From: Bacteroidota bacterium
GTDB lineage: Bacteria > Bacteroidota > Bacteroidia > Bacteroidales > F082
Reading direction: 5' to 3'
NCBI GenBank assembly: GCA_018830105.1
Contig: JAHJTC010000004.1
Coordinates: forward strand, 434,001-498,000
Length of the DNA: 64,000 nt
Positions 44,824 through 54,741 of this stretch are shown one piece after another. Each line of letters opens with the position of its first letter. The first letter of the stretch is position 1. The position numbers and the translations under genes are program-made. The notes beneath the pieces were generated by a model. That model ran no database searches, was not told the DNA's origin, and saw only the letters and a list, made by a program, of their open reading frames with translations.

Positions 44824-46632
44824 TTAATGATGATTAAAGTTTGGAACACGCCCAACAAAGGTGCAGGCAGCCTGAACCGATTTTTCCATATCAAAGCCCT
44901 CATCAAATTCCTTATCTTTTTGGATGAGCTCATTATACAAATGCGGGAAGTTTTTTAAACTGCTCACAATAGGGTTAGCGGCTGTTTGACCAAGCCCGCA
45001 GCGGCTTGCATTCAGCGTTTTGCTCCAGGTTTTAAGGTCGATCAAGTCTGCCTCCACTCCTTTTCCGGAAAGAATTTTCTTGAGTTTGTTGTTCATCACC
45101 TGGGTCATATTACGGCAAGTGCTGCATGATCCGCATGATTCGTCGATGAAAAACTCCATAAAGTTTACAACAACATCTTTTAGCAGGTTTCGCTGTTTAC
45201 CAAAAATAATCATCGAACCTCCGGTTGAAAGGTCGGAATACCCCAGCGTGCGATGAAACTCCGCCGGTCCGATCAGTGTGCCCGATGGGCCTCCGACCTG
45301 CACGGCCTGCACTTCGTAGGCGCCAACCATATCCAACATATCTTCCACATTAAAACCCCAGTTTACCTCGTAAACCCCGGGAAACATGCAGTCGCCTGAA
45401 ATACTTAGAATTTTTGTTCCCGTGGAATCATCTGTTCCAAATTGTGTAAACCATTCACCACCATTTTGAATGATACGAACGGCCGTAGCAAAAGTTTCAA
45501 CATTATTGATGATAGAAGGCTGTCCCAGGTATCCTTTTTCTACAGGGAAAGGTGGTTTGTCGCGCGGCTCGCCCCGTTTTCCTTCCAGGGATTCGAGCAG
45601 CGCTGATTCCTCACCGCAAACATAAGCACCCGCACCAAACTGAATACGGATGTCGAAATCAAAACCTTCGATACCACTGATGCTTTTGCCCAATAAACCA
45701 TTGTCGCGCATTTGCTGAAGTACCCCATAGAGGTAATTTTTCATATAGCGGTACTCATAGCGCAGGTATAAAATACCTTCATCACCGCCAATGGCATATC
45801 CTGCCAGTGCCATCCCTTCGAAAACCAGTTCAGGTTTTTCTGTTAAGATTACCCTGTCTTTGAAAGTGCCGGGTTCGCCTTCATCAGCATTACATATTAC
45901 ATAATGTTTATCGCCTTTGGCACGCCGACAAAATTCCCACTTTAGGCCTGTTGGAAATCCGGCACCTCCCCTGCCCCGCATGTGCGAATGCTTGATCTCG
46001 GCAATTACAGCTTCTGGCGAAATCTTGGGTAAAATCTCACGGGTCACCGTACCGCTATTGTAATCGTCTGAAAGGATCATGCCCTTGCGACGTATATTAC
46101 TCGAAACCATTGAACGCAAACTGGGAAGGTTGTTTTTGCCATCACCATAACTCTCGTTGCGTAATTCGTCCATATCCTTGCCTTCACGCATGTGCTTTAC
46201 AATCTCACGAATACGGTAGGGTGTCAGGCGGGTAAAAATCTTATTGTTGATAATGGCAGCGGGCTCCTGATCATTCATGCCGATACAGGCCGTATCGTAC
46301 AATCCGATAAGACCGTCGGCTGTCACTTCTCCGAATTTAATGCCAGTCTCTTTTTCCAGAGTCTCTTTAATAGCCTCACGGCCAAACATATACGCTACCG
46401 GACTGTTGTTGAGATAAACAGCATACTTGCCCTGTGGCTTACTGCTGAAAAAGTGATAAAAAGTAATGGTTTGTTCAATGTCGACCTGCGACATATGCAA
46501 CAATTGCGACAGCAGCCCAATAGCTTCCTTACTGATATAACCAGCACTTTCCTGGATATCTATCAGTATATCCATTAGTCTTGTAGGATCGCTCCCGTAC
46601 TTTTCAACAATTTGGTTAACGGTATTTTTCAT
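44824..46632 (-). CDS. hoxF: NAD-reducing hydrogenase NADH-oxidising subunit (NuoE-NuoF fusion)
   Basis: A 602-residue flavoprotein. Residues 1-130 are a NuoE-like thioredoxin-fold domain. From about 170 the NuoF-like part has the FMN/NAD loops GRGGAGFPTG (220-229) and NADEGEPGTFKDR (248-260) and a [4Fe-4S] site of C500, C503, C506 and C545. In the NuoE part the usual four [2Fe-2S] cysteines are reduced to one, C116 (TACIGMNDQEP); the first pair is replaced by YLNNSPVAY. From memory, Cupriavidus necator HoxF has the same degenerate pattern, so it marks this SH-type lineage and is not damage. It reduces NAD+ with electrons from H2 or the reverse. First gene of the hox operon. Confidence 0.93.
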   Translation of the reverse strand: MKNTVNQIVEKYGSDPTRLMDILIDIQESAGYISKEAIGLLSQLLHMSQVDIEQTITFYHFFSSKPQGKYAVYLNNSPVAYMFGREAIKETLEKETGIKFGEVTADGLIGLYDTACIGMNDQEPAAIINNKIFTRLTPYRIREIVKHMREGKDMDELRNESYGDGKNNLPSLRSMVSSNIRRKGMILSDDYNSGTVTREILPKISPEAVIAEIKHSHMRGRGGAGFPTGLKWEFCRRAKGDKHYVICNADEGEPGTFKDRVILTEKPELVFEGMALAGYAIGGDEGILYLRYEYRYMKNYLYGVLQQMRDNGLLGKSISGIEGFDFDIRIQFGAGAYVCGEESALLESLEGKRGEPRDKPPFPVEKGYLGQPSIINNVETFATAVRIIQNGGEWFTQFGTDDSTGTKILSISGDCMFPGVYEVNWGFNVEDMLDMVGAYEVQAVQVGGPSGTLIGPAEFHRTLGYSDLSTGGSMIIFGKQRNLLKDVVVNFMEFFIDESCGSCSTCRNMTQVMNNKLKKILSGKGVEADLIDLKTWSKTLNASRCGLGQTAANPIVSSLKNFPHLYNELIQKDKEFDEGFDMEKSVQAACTFVGRVPNFNHH

Positions 46633-46690
46633 GAAGAAAGAATTTGTGGTTAGGTTTTGTTTCCAAATATTTTAACGGTGTTGTTAATCA

Positions 46691-46725
46691 TTTCACAACA
46701 AAAGTATAATCTTTTCTATGTGAAA
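46691..46725 (-). promoter_or_regulatory. hox operon promoter framed by an inverted repeat
   Basis: The minus strand has a -7 element TACTTTTG at 46699-46706, 66 bp upstream of the hoxF ATG. A perfect inverted repeat, TTTCACA at 46691-46697 and TGTGAAA at 46719-46725, encloses it (arm centres about 28 bp apart). The arms cover the start-site region and the spacer between -7 and -33, a typical place for a repressor or co-activator site. Confidence 0.55.
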
Positions 46726-47027
46726 CAACGCAAACCAAAAATTTAGAATGAATTTAAATTGGACAAAAGGTTTCCAGACTAACATTTGCAAGGGTTTAGC
46801 TATCAAAAACAATAAAGAAATTGTTGGTCATTAACTAATACAATTGTTGTTGCTTCGCAAAAGTTCATTTGTGCGCATCAGTTTCAATCTTCTATGTTTG
46901 CAAATGGAGCTTTAGCAAACAGCACAATATTTCCCCTTTTTTCTGATTTCAGAAAGCAATTTATCCCGCAAAAAAAATGCGATATTTCTATTGTTTCAAA
47001 CTTTTGCAATTAGCTGCAGGGAAATAA

Positions 47028-48737
<1,710 letters not shown>

Positions 48738-48808
48738 CAATGTTTTGTGATAAGAAGAATAAGGCCTGCGCCAATTCATCAGGCTGCTTTCAGCCGTTGA
48801 GTCAGGAG

Positions 48809-49276
48809 TTAAAATGCCGTTTTTTGTATTTTCTGGTGGTACTTATTGATGAGTTTTAAGGCAGCTGAGCCATACCAGGGATACATTTGCGCTTTCAAAA
48901 CACCATGTTTAATTGTCAAATCGCCTTTCAAAAGTTCAGCAACTTCGGTAGAGTCTGTGGTGTTTAAAATGAATATCCCACGAAACTGTTCATCATTGTT
49001 GCTGTAAAATGGTCCTGCTAAAACGAGTTTCCCGGCTTCAGCCATCACACCCATATTGCTCATATGACTTCTGAAAAGGCTGTCGCGAAGCACTTTATCC
49101 TCGATTATAGTGTCGCCTGTACTCAGCATGACAAAGGTGTATGCACAATTTCCATAATCGTCAGCACCGAGTTTTTTGGCCAGCGTTGAATCAAATTGAA
49201 TACTATTCTCCTGCTGTGCGAAAAGCGCTGAACTCGCTACAAGGAGTATTGAAAATGCCAATATAAACGCTTTCAT
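48809..49276 (-). CDS. Exported YCII-like domain protein
   Basis: A 155-residue protein with a signal peptide (1-20, ending LFAQ). Residues about 45-150 have the YCII-like ferredoxin-fold pattern: YTFVMLSTGD, then HMSNMGVMAEAGKLVLAGPF, then RGIFILNTTDSTEVAELL. The conserved His and the GPF turn are present. YCII proteins are small, mostly uncharacterised, and some act as enzymes on phenolic or chlorinated compounds. A secreted version in Bacteroidota is common. It stands alone between the ABC-F gene and a gene-free stretch. Confidence 0.8.
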   Translation of the reverse strand: MKAFILAFSILLVASSALFAQQENSIQFDSTLAKKLGADDYGNCAYTFVMLSTGDTIIEDKVLRDSLFRSHMSNMGVMAEAGKLVLAGPFYSNNDEQFRGIFILNTTDSTEVAELLKGDLTIKHGVLKAQMYPWYGSAALKLINKYHQKIQKTAF

Positions 49277-49652
49277 ATCATGAGTATTTTTGGATTAAAC
49301 TAAGAGCTAAATTAGCCTATTTTGTTGCTGACAGCAAACATGATGTGGCCATATTTACTAAGATCATAGTTATCACTCTCATTCAGGATATTTTCTTTTA
49401 CCTTAAAAACTGCCATACTTTCACTGTTTAAAAGCCTGTAGTTGTTGATAAATTCCTGTGTAGAAAGTTAGTTTAATGGCTTCTATAAATACCTTTAATT
49501 AAGAATTTTTGATAAAGGGAAGTATATCAATAGACCGCAAATTTCTCCCTAAAAATTTTCACAAAAAAACCAGCACTGCTAATTCCAAATGGATTGCAAA
49601 GCTGGTTTTTTAGTGATGACAAAGCATAAATGCCTGCCAACTATACAAACTA
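49277..49652. other. 376-bp spacer with a terminator
   Basis: This stretch carries no plausible gene. It holds the intrinsic terminator of the small coiled-coil gene at its right end and is otherwise AT-rich with no recognised site. Confidence 0.6.
49563..49612 (-). terminator. Intrinsic terminator of the coiled-coil gene
   Basis: A perfect 11-bp stem, AAAAAACCAGC at 49564-49574 with GCTGGTTTTTT at 49601-49611, contains a smaller internal hairpin (AATTCC/GGATT). On the minus strand it follows the stop at 49653 and ends in a T-tract. Confidence 0.85.
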
Positions 49653-49934
49653 TTAGTCGATCAGCGCACCAAGCTCTTTAAGTCCTTGCTTAAAGTGAGC
49701 TGCACTTTTAGAGAAGGCTTCCTTTAATTCTTCCATTTTTTCGTCGGATGCAGCCTTTAATTCGTCATATTTATGCTGAAGCTCAACCTTCTTGAGTTTC
49801 AATTCAGCTATTTTTACATCAAATTTTGCTTTGGAAACTGATTTTGCCTGATCTTTTTTACGTTCAAGCTCATCAATTCTTTCAAAAAGTTCATCTATTT
49901 CTAACTTCGCTTTTTCTTTTACTTCTTTATGCAT
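49653..49934 (-). CDS. Small cytoplasmic coiled-coil protein
   Basis: A 93-residue protein, almost entirely charged helix with Lys and Glu and heptad-spaced Leu/Ile/Phe (LEIDELFERIDELERKK, then IAELKLKKVELQHKYDEL). The last part (FKQGLKEL) could be an amphipathic end helix. It has no signal peptide and no catalytic residue. It precedes its own terminator and lies 86 bp downstream of the coiled-coil lipoprotein gene on the same strand, so the two are probably co-transcribed. Function unknown; similar small proteins are often stress-induced. Confidence 0.75.
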   Translation of the reverse strand: MHKEVKEKAKLEIDELFERIDELERKKDQAKSVSKAKFDVKIAELKLKKVELQHKYDELKAASDEKMEELKEAFSKSAAHFKQGLKELGALID

Positions 49935-50020
49935 AATTATTCTTTTTTAAAAGTTAAACAATTTACGGTTTTTACTTTCATCGGATTTTAATGCCGATTA
50001 GTAGTATCTGCCAGGGATTA

Positions 50021-50455
50021 TTATTCTTCTTTGATTTCCTTCTCAAAAGTATCGATACTCTTATCCAGTGCCTTACGTAATTTTTCTATGTCAGCCTTGA
50101 GTTTTTCCTGTTGTTCTTCGGTGGCTTCATCAAAAGCTTCCAGTTTTTGCTCCAGCTGATCGCCCTCGTCATTGATCTTATCAAGCTGATTCTTGTATTT
50201 TTTCTTTAAATCATCGCTGAGGTTATCATACTTTTCACCAACTTCTTCCATGTTCTCAGCCAGATTTTCACTCATCTCTTCATACCGCTGTTTTAAATCT
50301 ACAAATTTTTGGTCGAGAAGATCTTCGGTCGCATCTGCTGCTTCTTTAAACTCCTTTTTTACCTCCTCTGTGGAGGTTTCTTTGTTTTCGGTATTATTGC
50401 AGGCCAGAAGCCCGAAACTTAGTGCTACAATTAAAATTTTCGTGCTAATTTTCAT
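50021..50455 (-). CDS. Coiled-coil lipoprotein
   Basis: A 144-residue lipoprotein with lipobox LLAC, Cys19, then a fully helical, strongly acidic body (residues 30-144) with heptad repeats (ENLAENMEEVGEKYDNLSDDLKKKY). It has no globular domain. It would be anchored to the periplasmic face of a membrane or to the surface. Its cytoplasmic neighbour downstream has a similar helical, charged composition, and both could be helix-pairing or membrane-spacing proteins; this is inference. Confidence 0.75.
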   Translation of the reverse strand: MKISTKILIVALSFGLLACNNTENKETSTEEVKKEFKEAADATEDLLDQKFVDLKQRYEEMSENLAENMEEVGEKYDNLSDDLKKKYKNQLDKINDEGDQLEQKLEAFDEATEEQQEKLKADIEKLRKALDKSIDTFEKEIKEE

Positions 50456-50583
50456 AATAGGTATCGTTTTTAAGTTAATATTACTCCATTATTTCTGGAG
50501 CCATTTATTTATTAATTATTGTCCAAACACTTGTCTTTATAGACAGACTTTATATTGGGACAATTGACTTATTCATAATATCA

Positions 50584-50862
50584 TTAGTGAGCAATTTCTC
50601 CTTCTTTAAATAGGATTTCTTTAAGCTGCTCGTCCCAGCCATCCATATTGCGCCTAAGCCATTCCAATGTCATACAGGCATGCTCAATTTCTTCTAACAT
50701 ATTGTGATTCAATATCTTTTTTAAGGCTTTATCCTTTTCTAACTCAACACGTTGATTATACCAATCAACGGCTTCAATTTCTTCTTTAAAACTATTCAAT
50801 GCTCTTGTCAATGATCTTGCTTTTTGGCTTAAATCCTTTGTTGGCTCATGATAATCACTCAT
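50584..50862 (-). CDS. Encapsulated-ferritin-like (EncFtn) protein without encapsulin
   Basis: A 92-residue two-helix protein closely matching the EncFtn family of decameric ferritin-like iron oxidases. Key residues align with Rhodospirillum rubrum EncFtn with an offset of four: metal ligands E28, E58 and H61 (their E32, E62, H65), entry-site E27 and E30, and W34 within EEIEAVDWYNQR. The block MTLEWLRRN is near-identical to the family as I recall it. The protein ends soon after the LF(K/T)EG element and lacks the C-terminal peptide that targets EncFtn into an encapsulin shell. No encapsulin gene is in the window. It may oxidise iron in the cytoplasm as a free assembly or dock elsewhere. Confidence 0.85.
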   Translation of the reverse strand: MSDYHEPTKDLSQKARSLTRALNSFKEEIEAVDWYNQRVELEKDKALKKILNHNMLEEIEHACMTLEWLRRNMDGWDEQLKEILFKEGEIAH

Positions 50863-51642
50863 AATTCATTTTTAGTTTAATTAATTTGATTTATTGTAAT
50901 GATTGCAAATATAATAAAATCTCTATGCTTTTCCAAATCTACAACCAGTTAATTTGAGTGTAAGCAAGATAATGCGAGCTGTAATACATTTTATTCTGCC
51001 GAGCAAAAAATCTTAAAATCAAGGATATCGATCTTTTATTTTATGTAAAAAAATCCAGTACATAAAAAAAATGATTGTAATAGGTTAATTTCAAAAAAGT
51101 GTTAACTATCAAAGTATTTATTGAATTAAGAAAGTCTGAAAATCATATGATTTATCTCTTAGTATTTTGTTCTATGGCGTCGGACTTTTTACTATCGATT
51201 CTTAAACAGCTTTGCATGATCAGAATCGGATTTGATATTTTCAGAGCTTAAGTTTGGCCGATTTTGGTGTACTGGACAAAGTTGTTGGATTTTTTTTTGC
51301 TGATACTATGGATAAGGAAAGCTTATTCAGTATTTTTCCGATTTACTCTTTTGAGCAATATTAGGCAGCTAAATCATGCATAAAATGTAGGTTAGTGAAA
51401 CAAACCAGGCATTTAATTACGAACAGGTTTAATTGGAGAGCTTGAATTTTATTACTTTTTTACTATGCGTAAGATATCGCCTTATAAAAAGAATTTGTTG
51501 CAAATTTAATACAATAGCCTAATCCAAATAAAATCAATGGTTTATGATTTGAAAGATCGATTATTAATTAGATCGATTCTAAATAGTAAAAAAAATATGT
51601 TATACTTGTGATTCAAAATTTTTTAAACAAAAGTAAATTAGA
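50863..51642. other. 780-bp gene-free, AT-rich upstream region
   Basis: The largest non-coding stretch of the window separates the divergent EncFtn-like and radical SAM genes. No frame has recognisable protein similarity. Close to the radical SAM gene it contains a 9-bp direct repeat AGATCGATT at 51554-51562 and 51570-51578, starts 16 bp apart. A near-consensus -7 box TATACTTG follows at 51601-51608, so this is probably a long regulatory region or an unidentified RNA. Confidence 0.5.
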
Positions 51643-52926
51643 ATGAGATTTATCACATATAACACTAAAAATTTTAGAAAGATAGAATACATCAGGTACT
51701 TGCCTGAAGAGGTAAAAAGGGAGATCGACATTGTTTCTCGTGTAATACCATTTAAAACAAACAACTATGTTGTAGATCATCTGATTGATTGGGAAAACTA
51801 TTTAGATGATCCTATTTACATATTGAATTTCCCGAACAAGAATATGCTTCATCCGGAGGCTTATCAGAAGGTGAAGCATGCGCTTGAAAATAATTTACCG
51901 ACCAAAGAACTAACAGAAATAATTACAGAGGTGCGCATGGCGATGAACCCCCACCCTGCCAATCAGGTAAGCAATGTCCCTCATCTAAATGGCCGCGAAC
52001 TAACTGGTATGCAGCACAAATATAGGGACGTGACGTTATTTTTTCCAAGTCAGGGGCAGACCTGCCATGCACACTGCACTTTTTGTTTCAGATGGCCGCA
52101 GTTCACTAAAGAACTTGATCTGAAATTTGCAATGCGTGAGATTGATCAGGTGGCTGAATATATACGTCAACATACTGAAATCAATGAAATATTGTTTACA
52201 GGAGGCGATCCCATGATCATGAATCCAAGAACTATTAGCAAGTATATCGACTATCTGATTGAATCAAAAATTCCAAATCTTAAAACCATTCGCTTTGGAA
52301 CGAAATCACTGGCTTACTGGCCTTTCACATTTATTCCGGAATACAATGAAGAAGCAGGCGAAATGCTTGCCATGTTCCGGCGTATTGTTGACAGCGGTTA
52401 CCATCTGGCTTTTATGGCTCATTTTAACCATTATAATGAACTTGGAAATGCTATTTTGAGCCAGGCTGTGCAAAACATCCTCCAAACTGGGGCAACCATT
52501 CGCACGCAGGCGCCGGTATTGAATCATATAAATAATGATAGTGAAGTGTGGGCCAGGATGTGGAAGGATCAGATTGGTCTGGGAATGATTCCATATTATA
52601 TGTTTATTGAGCGCGAGACAGGGCCCTATGATTATTTCAGTGTTCCGTTGGCTGAAGTTTATCGTATGTACCAGCAGGCAGCAATCCATACCGGAAGTTT
52701 TGCCAAAACGGTGACGGGTCCGGTAATGTCAGCAGCAAAAGGAAAGGTTCAAATTCTGGGTATTATAGATAATCCGGTTAATGGACAAAAATATTTCATG
52801 ATGCAGTATGTTCGCCATCGTGATTTCACAAAAACTTTTCAGCCTTTCTTCATGCATTTTGATAAGCAGGCAACATGGGTAGATCAGCTTAAAGAAGTTG
52901 TTCCTCAGGAAGTAATGGCAATATAA
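51643..52926 (+). CDS. KamA-family radical SAM protein (lysine 2,3-aminomutase-like)
   Basis: A 427-residue cytoplasmic enzyme. The radical SAM cluster motif CxxxCxxC is C141-x3-C145-x2-C148 in TCHAHCTFCFRW, preceded by a KamA-like N-terminal region and followed by the SAM-binding FTGGDP. The overall order (KYRDVTLFFP, QAPVLNHIND-like, GPVMSAAKGKVQIL) follows the KamA superfamily, whose members use PLP and a 5'-deoxyadenosyl radical. The acidic residues I associate with lysine binding in the clostridial enzyme are not evident, so the substrate may not be lysine. The diflavin reductase gene begins 18 bp downstream and may supply the electrons that reduce the [4Fe-4S] cluster. Confidence 0.8.
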   Translation: MRFITYNTKNFRKIEYIRYLPEEVKREIDIVSRVIPFKTNNYVVDHLIDWENYLDDPIYILNFPNKNMLHPEAYQKVKHALENNLPTKELTEIITEVRMAMNPHPANQVSNVPHLNGRELTGMQHKYRDVTLFFPSQGQTCHAHCTFCFRWPQFTKELDLKFAMREIDQVAEYIRQHTEINEILFTGGDPMIMNPRTISKYIDYLIESKIPNLKTIRFGTKSLAYWPFTFIPEYNEEAGEMLAMFRRIVDSGYHLAFMAHFNHYNELGNAILSQAVQNILQTGATIRTQAPVLNHINNDSEVWARMWKDQIGLGMIPYYMFIERETGPYDYFSVPLAEVYRMYQQAAIHTGSFAKTVTGPVMSAAKGKVQILGIIDNPVNGQKYFMMQYVRHRDFTKTFQPFFMHFDKQATWVDQLKEVVPQEVMAI

Positions 52927-52944
52927 AATTTAAACAAAACAGAA

Positions 52945-54648
52945 ATGACGATAAATGCAACCGTAACAATGCGGGATCAAAAGACGGACGAACTACATGA
53001 AACCGGTTTTAACTTTGAGAACGCTGACAATAAAAATATTTTGTACGTAATGTTCGGCAGTCGAACCGGAAATTCCGAATCCGCTGCAAATTTGGCATGG
53101 GAATATTCACGATTTCTTGGCTATGAAGCACATTTACTGGATACAAATACTTTTGAACCCAAGAATCTCAAATACATCTGTAATCTTTTGCTTGCCGTTT
53201 CTACTCATGGCGAGGGTGATCCTCCTGAAGTGGTCGAAAATTTTTATGAAGCCCTCAACAGCAAACAATTTGATAATCTTAATCAGCTTAATTACAGTAT
53301 ATTAGCTTTAGGAGACTCAACTTATCAAGATTTTTGCAAAACAGGTCATGATATTGATGCGCAATTCGGGGCATTGGGTGCCTGGCTGATTTCGCCGCTT
53401 GTTGAATGTGATATAGACTACGAAGAAAATGCCAAGATATGGGTCAGGAATTCTGTATTGGCTTTTTCAAAATTACTCGAAAAGAAATTTGTTACTCAAA
53501 CAAAACCATTTGCTTTTGAAATCAATAAACCGGATAGCGACTGGGCTGACGCTTATATTGCACCTGTAATTGATAAAAAGATGCTTACCAAAAAGGGAAG
53601 CGAGAGGCCAACGATGTTAATTTCCCTTTCGCTCGAAAATTCAGGTTTACATTTTCAGCCGGGCGACTCAATAGGAATTTATACGACTAACGCCCGTTTG
53701 CTGGTAGATAAACTGTTGCAGACATTGCGATTTGATGGGACGACTTCTGTTGAAGTCAATGGTAAAACCAAATTACTCAAAGATGCGCTCATTCATGATT
53801 TTGAACTGACTGTGCTCACCCCGTTAGTTATGCGTAACTATGCGAAATTATGCGATCAGCCAACGTTATCAAAAATGCTTGCGAACGAACAGGCTACCGA
53901 AAAGTATTGTGAATACAGCGATATCTTGGATATGATTCAGGATTTTCCTTGTAATCTCTTACCTGAAACATTTATTACGGTGCTTCGCAAACTAAATCCG
54001 CGCTTGTATTCTATCGCCTCAAGTGTAAAAAAGCAGCCTGATCAGTTGGATATTGTGGCAGGATTGATTCGGTTTACCAATAACGACAGATTACATTCAG
54101 GCGTTTGTTCGTCATTGATTTCTGATCGTATAGAACCTGGCGAAAACCTGCCAATTTATTTGGAGAAAAACGCACGTTTCAGGTTGCCCGAAGAAACAAA
54201 TACTCCCTTGATCATGATTGGTGCAGGCACAGGGATTGCACCATATCGTGCATTTCTTCAGGAACTTAGCTTGCGAAAAACACCTAATGTGGCCTGGCTT
54301 TTCTTTGGTGAGAAAAGTATGGAAAATGATTTTCTGTTTCAGGAGGAACTGGAAAACTATTTTATGACAGGCTTGCTCGACAAACTCAACTTTGCTTTTA
54401 GTCGTGATCAGGATGAGAAAAAATATGTGCAGGATGAAATTTTAGCCAATTCAAAGGATGTTTATAGCTGGATTGTGCATAAGAAAGCCATAGTTTATCT
54501 GTGTGGTAACAAGTGGAAAATGGCCAAAGCTGTGCGCAAAGCCCTGGTTGAAGTTTTTATTAGTGAAGGTCAAATGACTTTAGAACAAGCTACAGAAACC
54601 CTGAACCAGCTTAAGAAAGACAGAAGACTACAAGAAGATGTATATTGA
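52945..54648 (+). CDS. Diflavin reductase (CysJ/cytochrome P450 reductase-like)
   Basis: A 567-residue protein with an N-terminal flavodoxin domain (residues about 30-180; FMN loop SRTGNSE, then STHGEGDPP and LGDSTYQDFC). It also has an FAD/NADPH-binding ferredoxin-reductase half (FAD motif RLYSIASS, pyrophosphate/NADPH loops GAGTGIAPYRAFLQE and CGNKWKM). This is the architecture of sulfite reductase alpha subunit and P450 reductase. No sulfite reductase beta subunit or sulfur-assimilation gene adjoins it. Pairing with the radical SAM gene 18 bp upstream suggests an NADPH-to-radical-SAM electron route. It ends at a strong terminator, so the operon is two genes. Confidence 0.9.
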   Translation: MTINATVTMRDQKTDELHETGFNFENADNKNILYVMFGSRTGNSESAANLAWEYSRFLGYEAHLLDTNTFEPKNLKYICNLLLAVSTHGEGDPPEVVENFYEALNSKQFDNLNQLNYSILALGDSTYQDFCKTGHDIDAQFGALGAWLISPLVECDIDYEENAKIWVRNSVLAFSKLLEKKFVTQTKPFAFEINKPDSDWADAYIAPVIDKKMLTKKGSERPTMLISLSLENSGLHFQPGDSIGIYTTNARLLVDKLLQTLRFDGTTSVEVNGKTKLLKDALIHDFELTVLTPLVMRNYAKLCDQPTLSKMLANEQATEKYCEYSDILDMIQDFPCNLLPETFITVLRKLNPRLYSIASSVKKQPDQLDIVAGLIRFTNNDRLHSGVCSSLISDRIEPGENLPIYLEKNARFRLPEETNTPLIMIGAGTGIAPYRAFLQELSLRKTPNVAWLFFGEKSMENDFLFQEELENYFMTGLLDKLNFAFSRDQDEKKYVQDEILANSKDVYSWIVHKKAIVYLCGNKWKMAKAVRKALVEVFISEGQMTLEQATETLNQLKKDRRLQEDVY

Positions 54649-54669
54649 AAAAGTGATTTTGAAAACAAC

Positions 54670-54706
54670 AAAAAGGAAGAATTGTGATAGACCGTTCTTC
54701 CTTTTT
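54670..54706 (+). terminator. Intrinsic terminator of the radical SAM/diflavin operon
   Basis: A perfect 12-bp stem, AAAAAGGAAGAA at 54670-54681 with TTCTTCCTTTTT at 54695-54706, has a 13-nt loop and a T-tract. It lies 22 bp after the stop. Confidence 0.88.
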
Positions 54707-54741
54707 AAGTTCCTCAAAAAAAATATTTAAATCAGGCCACA

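Noticed and set aside
44824-46632. Missing cysteines in HoxF as evidence of a decayed gene
   Set aside because: The frame is intact over 602 codons, the other cofactor motifs are complete, and the same pattern is recalled from a functional soluble hydrogenase.
52945-54648. Call as sulfite reductase alpha subunit in a sulfur-assimilation operon
   Set aside because: There is no beta subunit, siroheme or sulfate-activation gene nearby; its operon partner is a radical SAM enzyme, so only the diflavin reductase class is stated.
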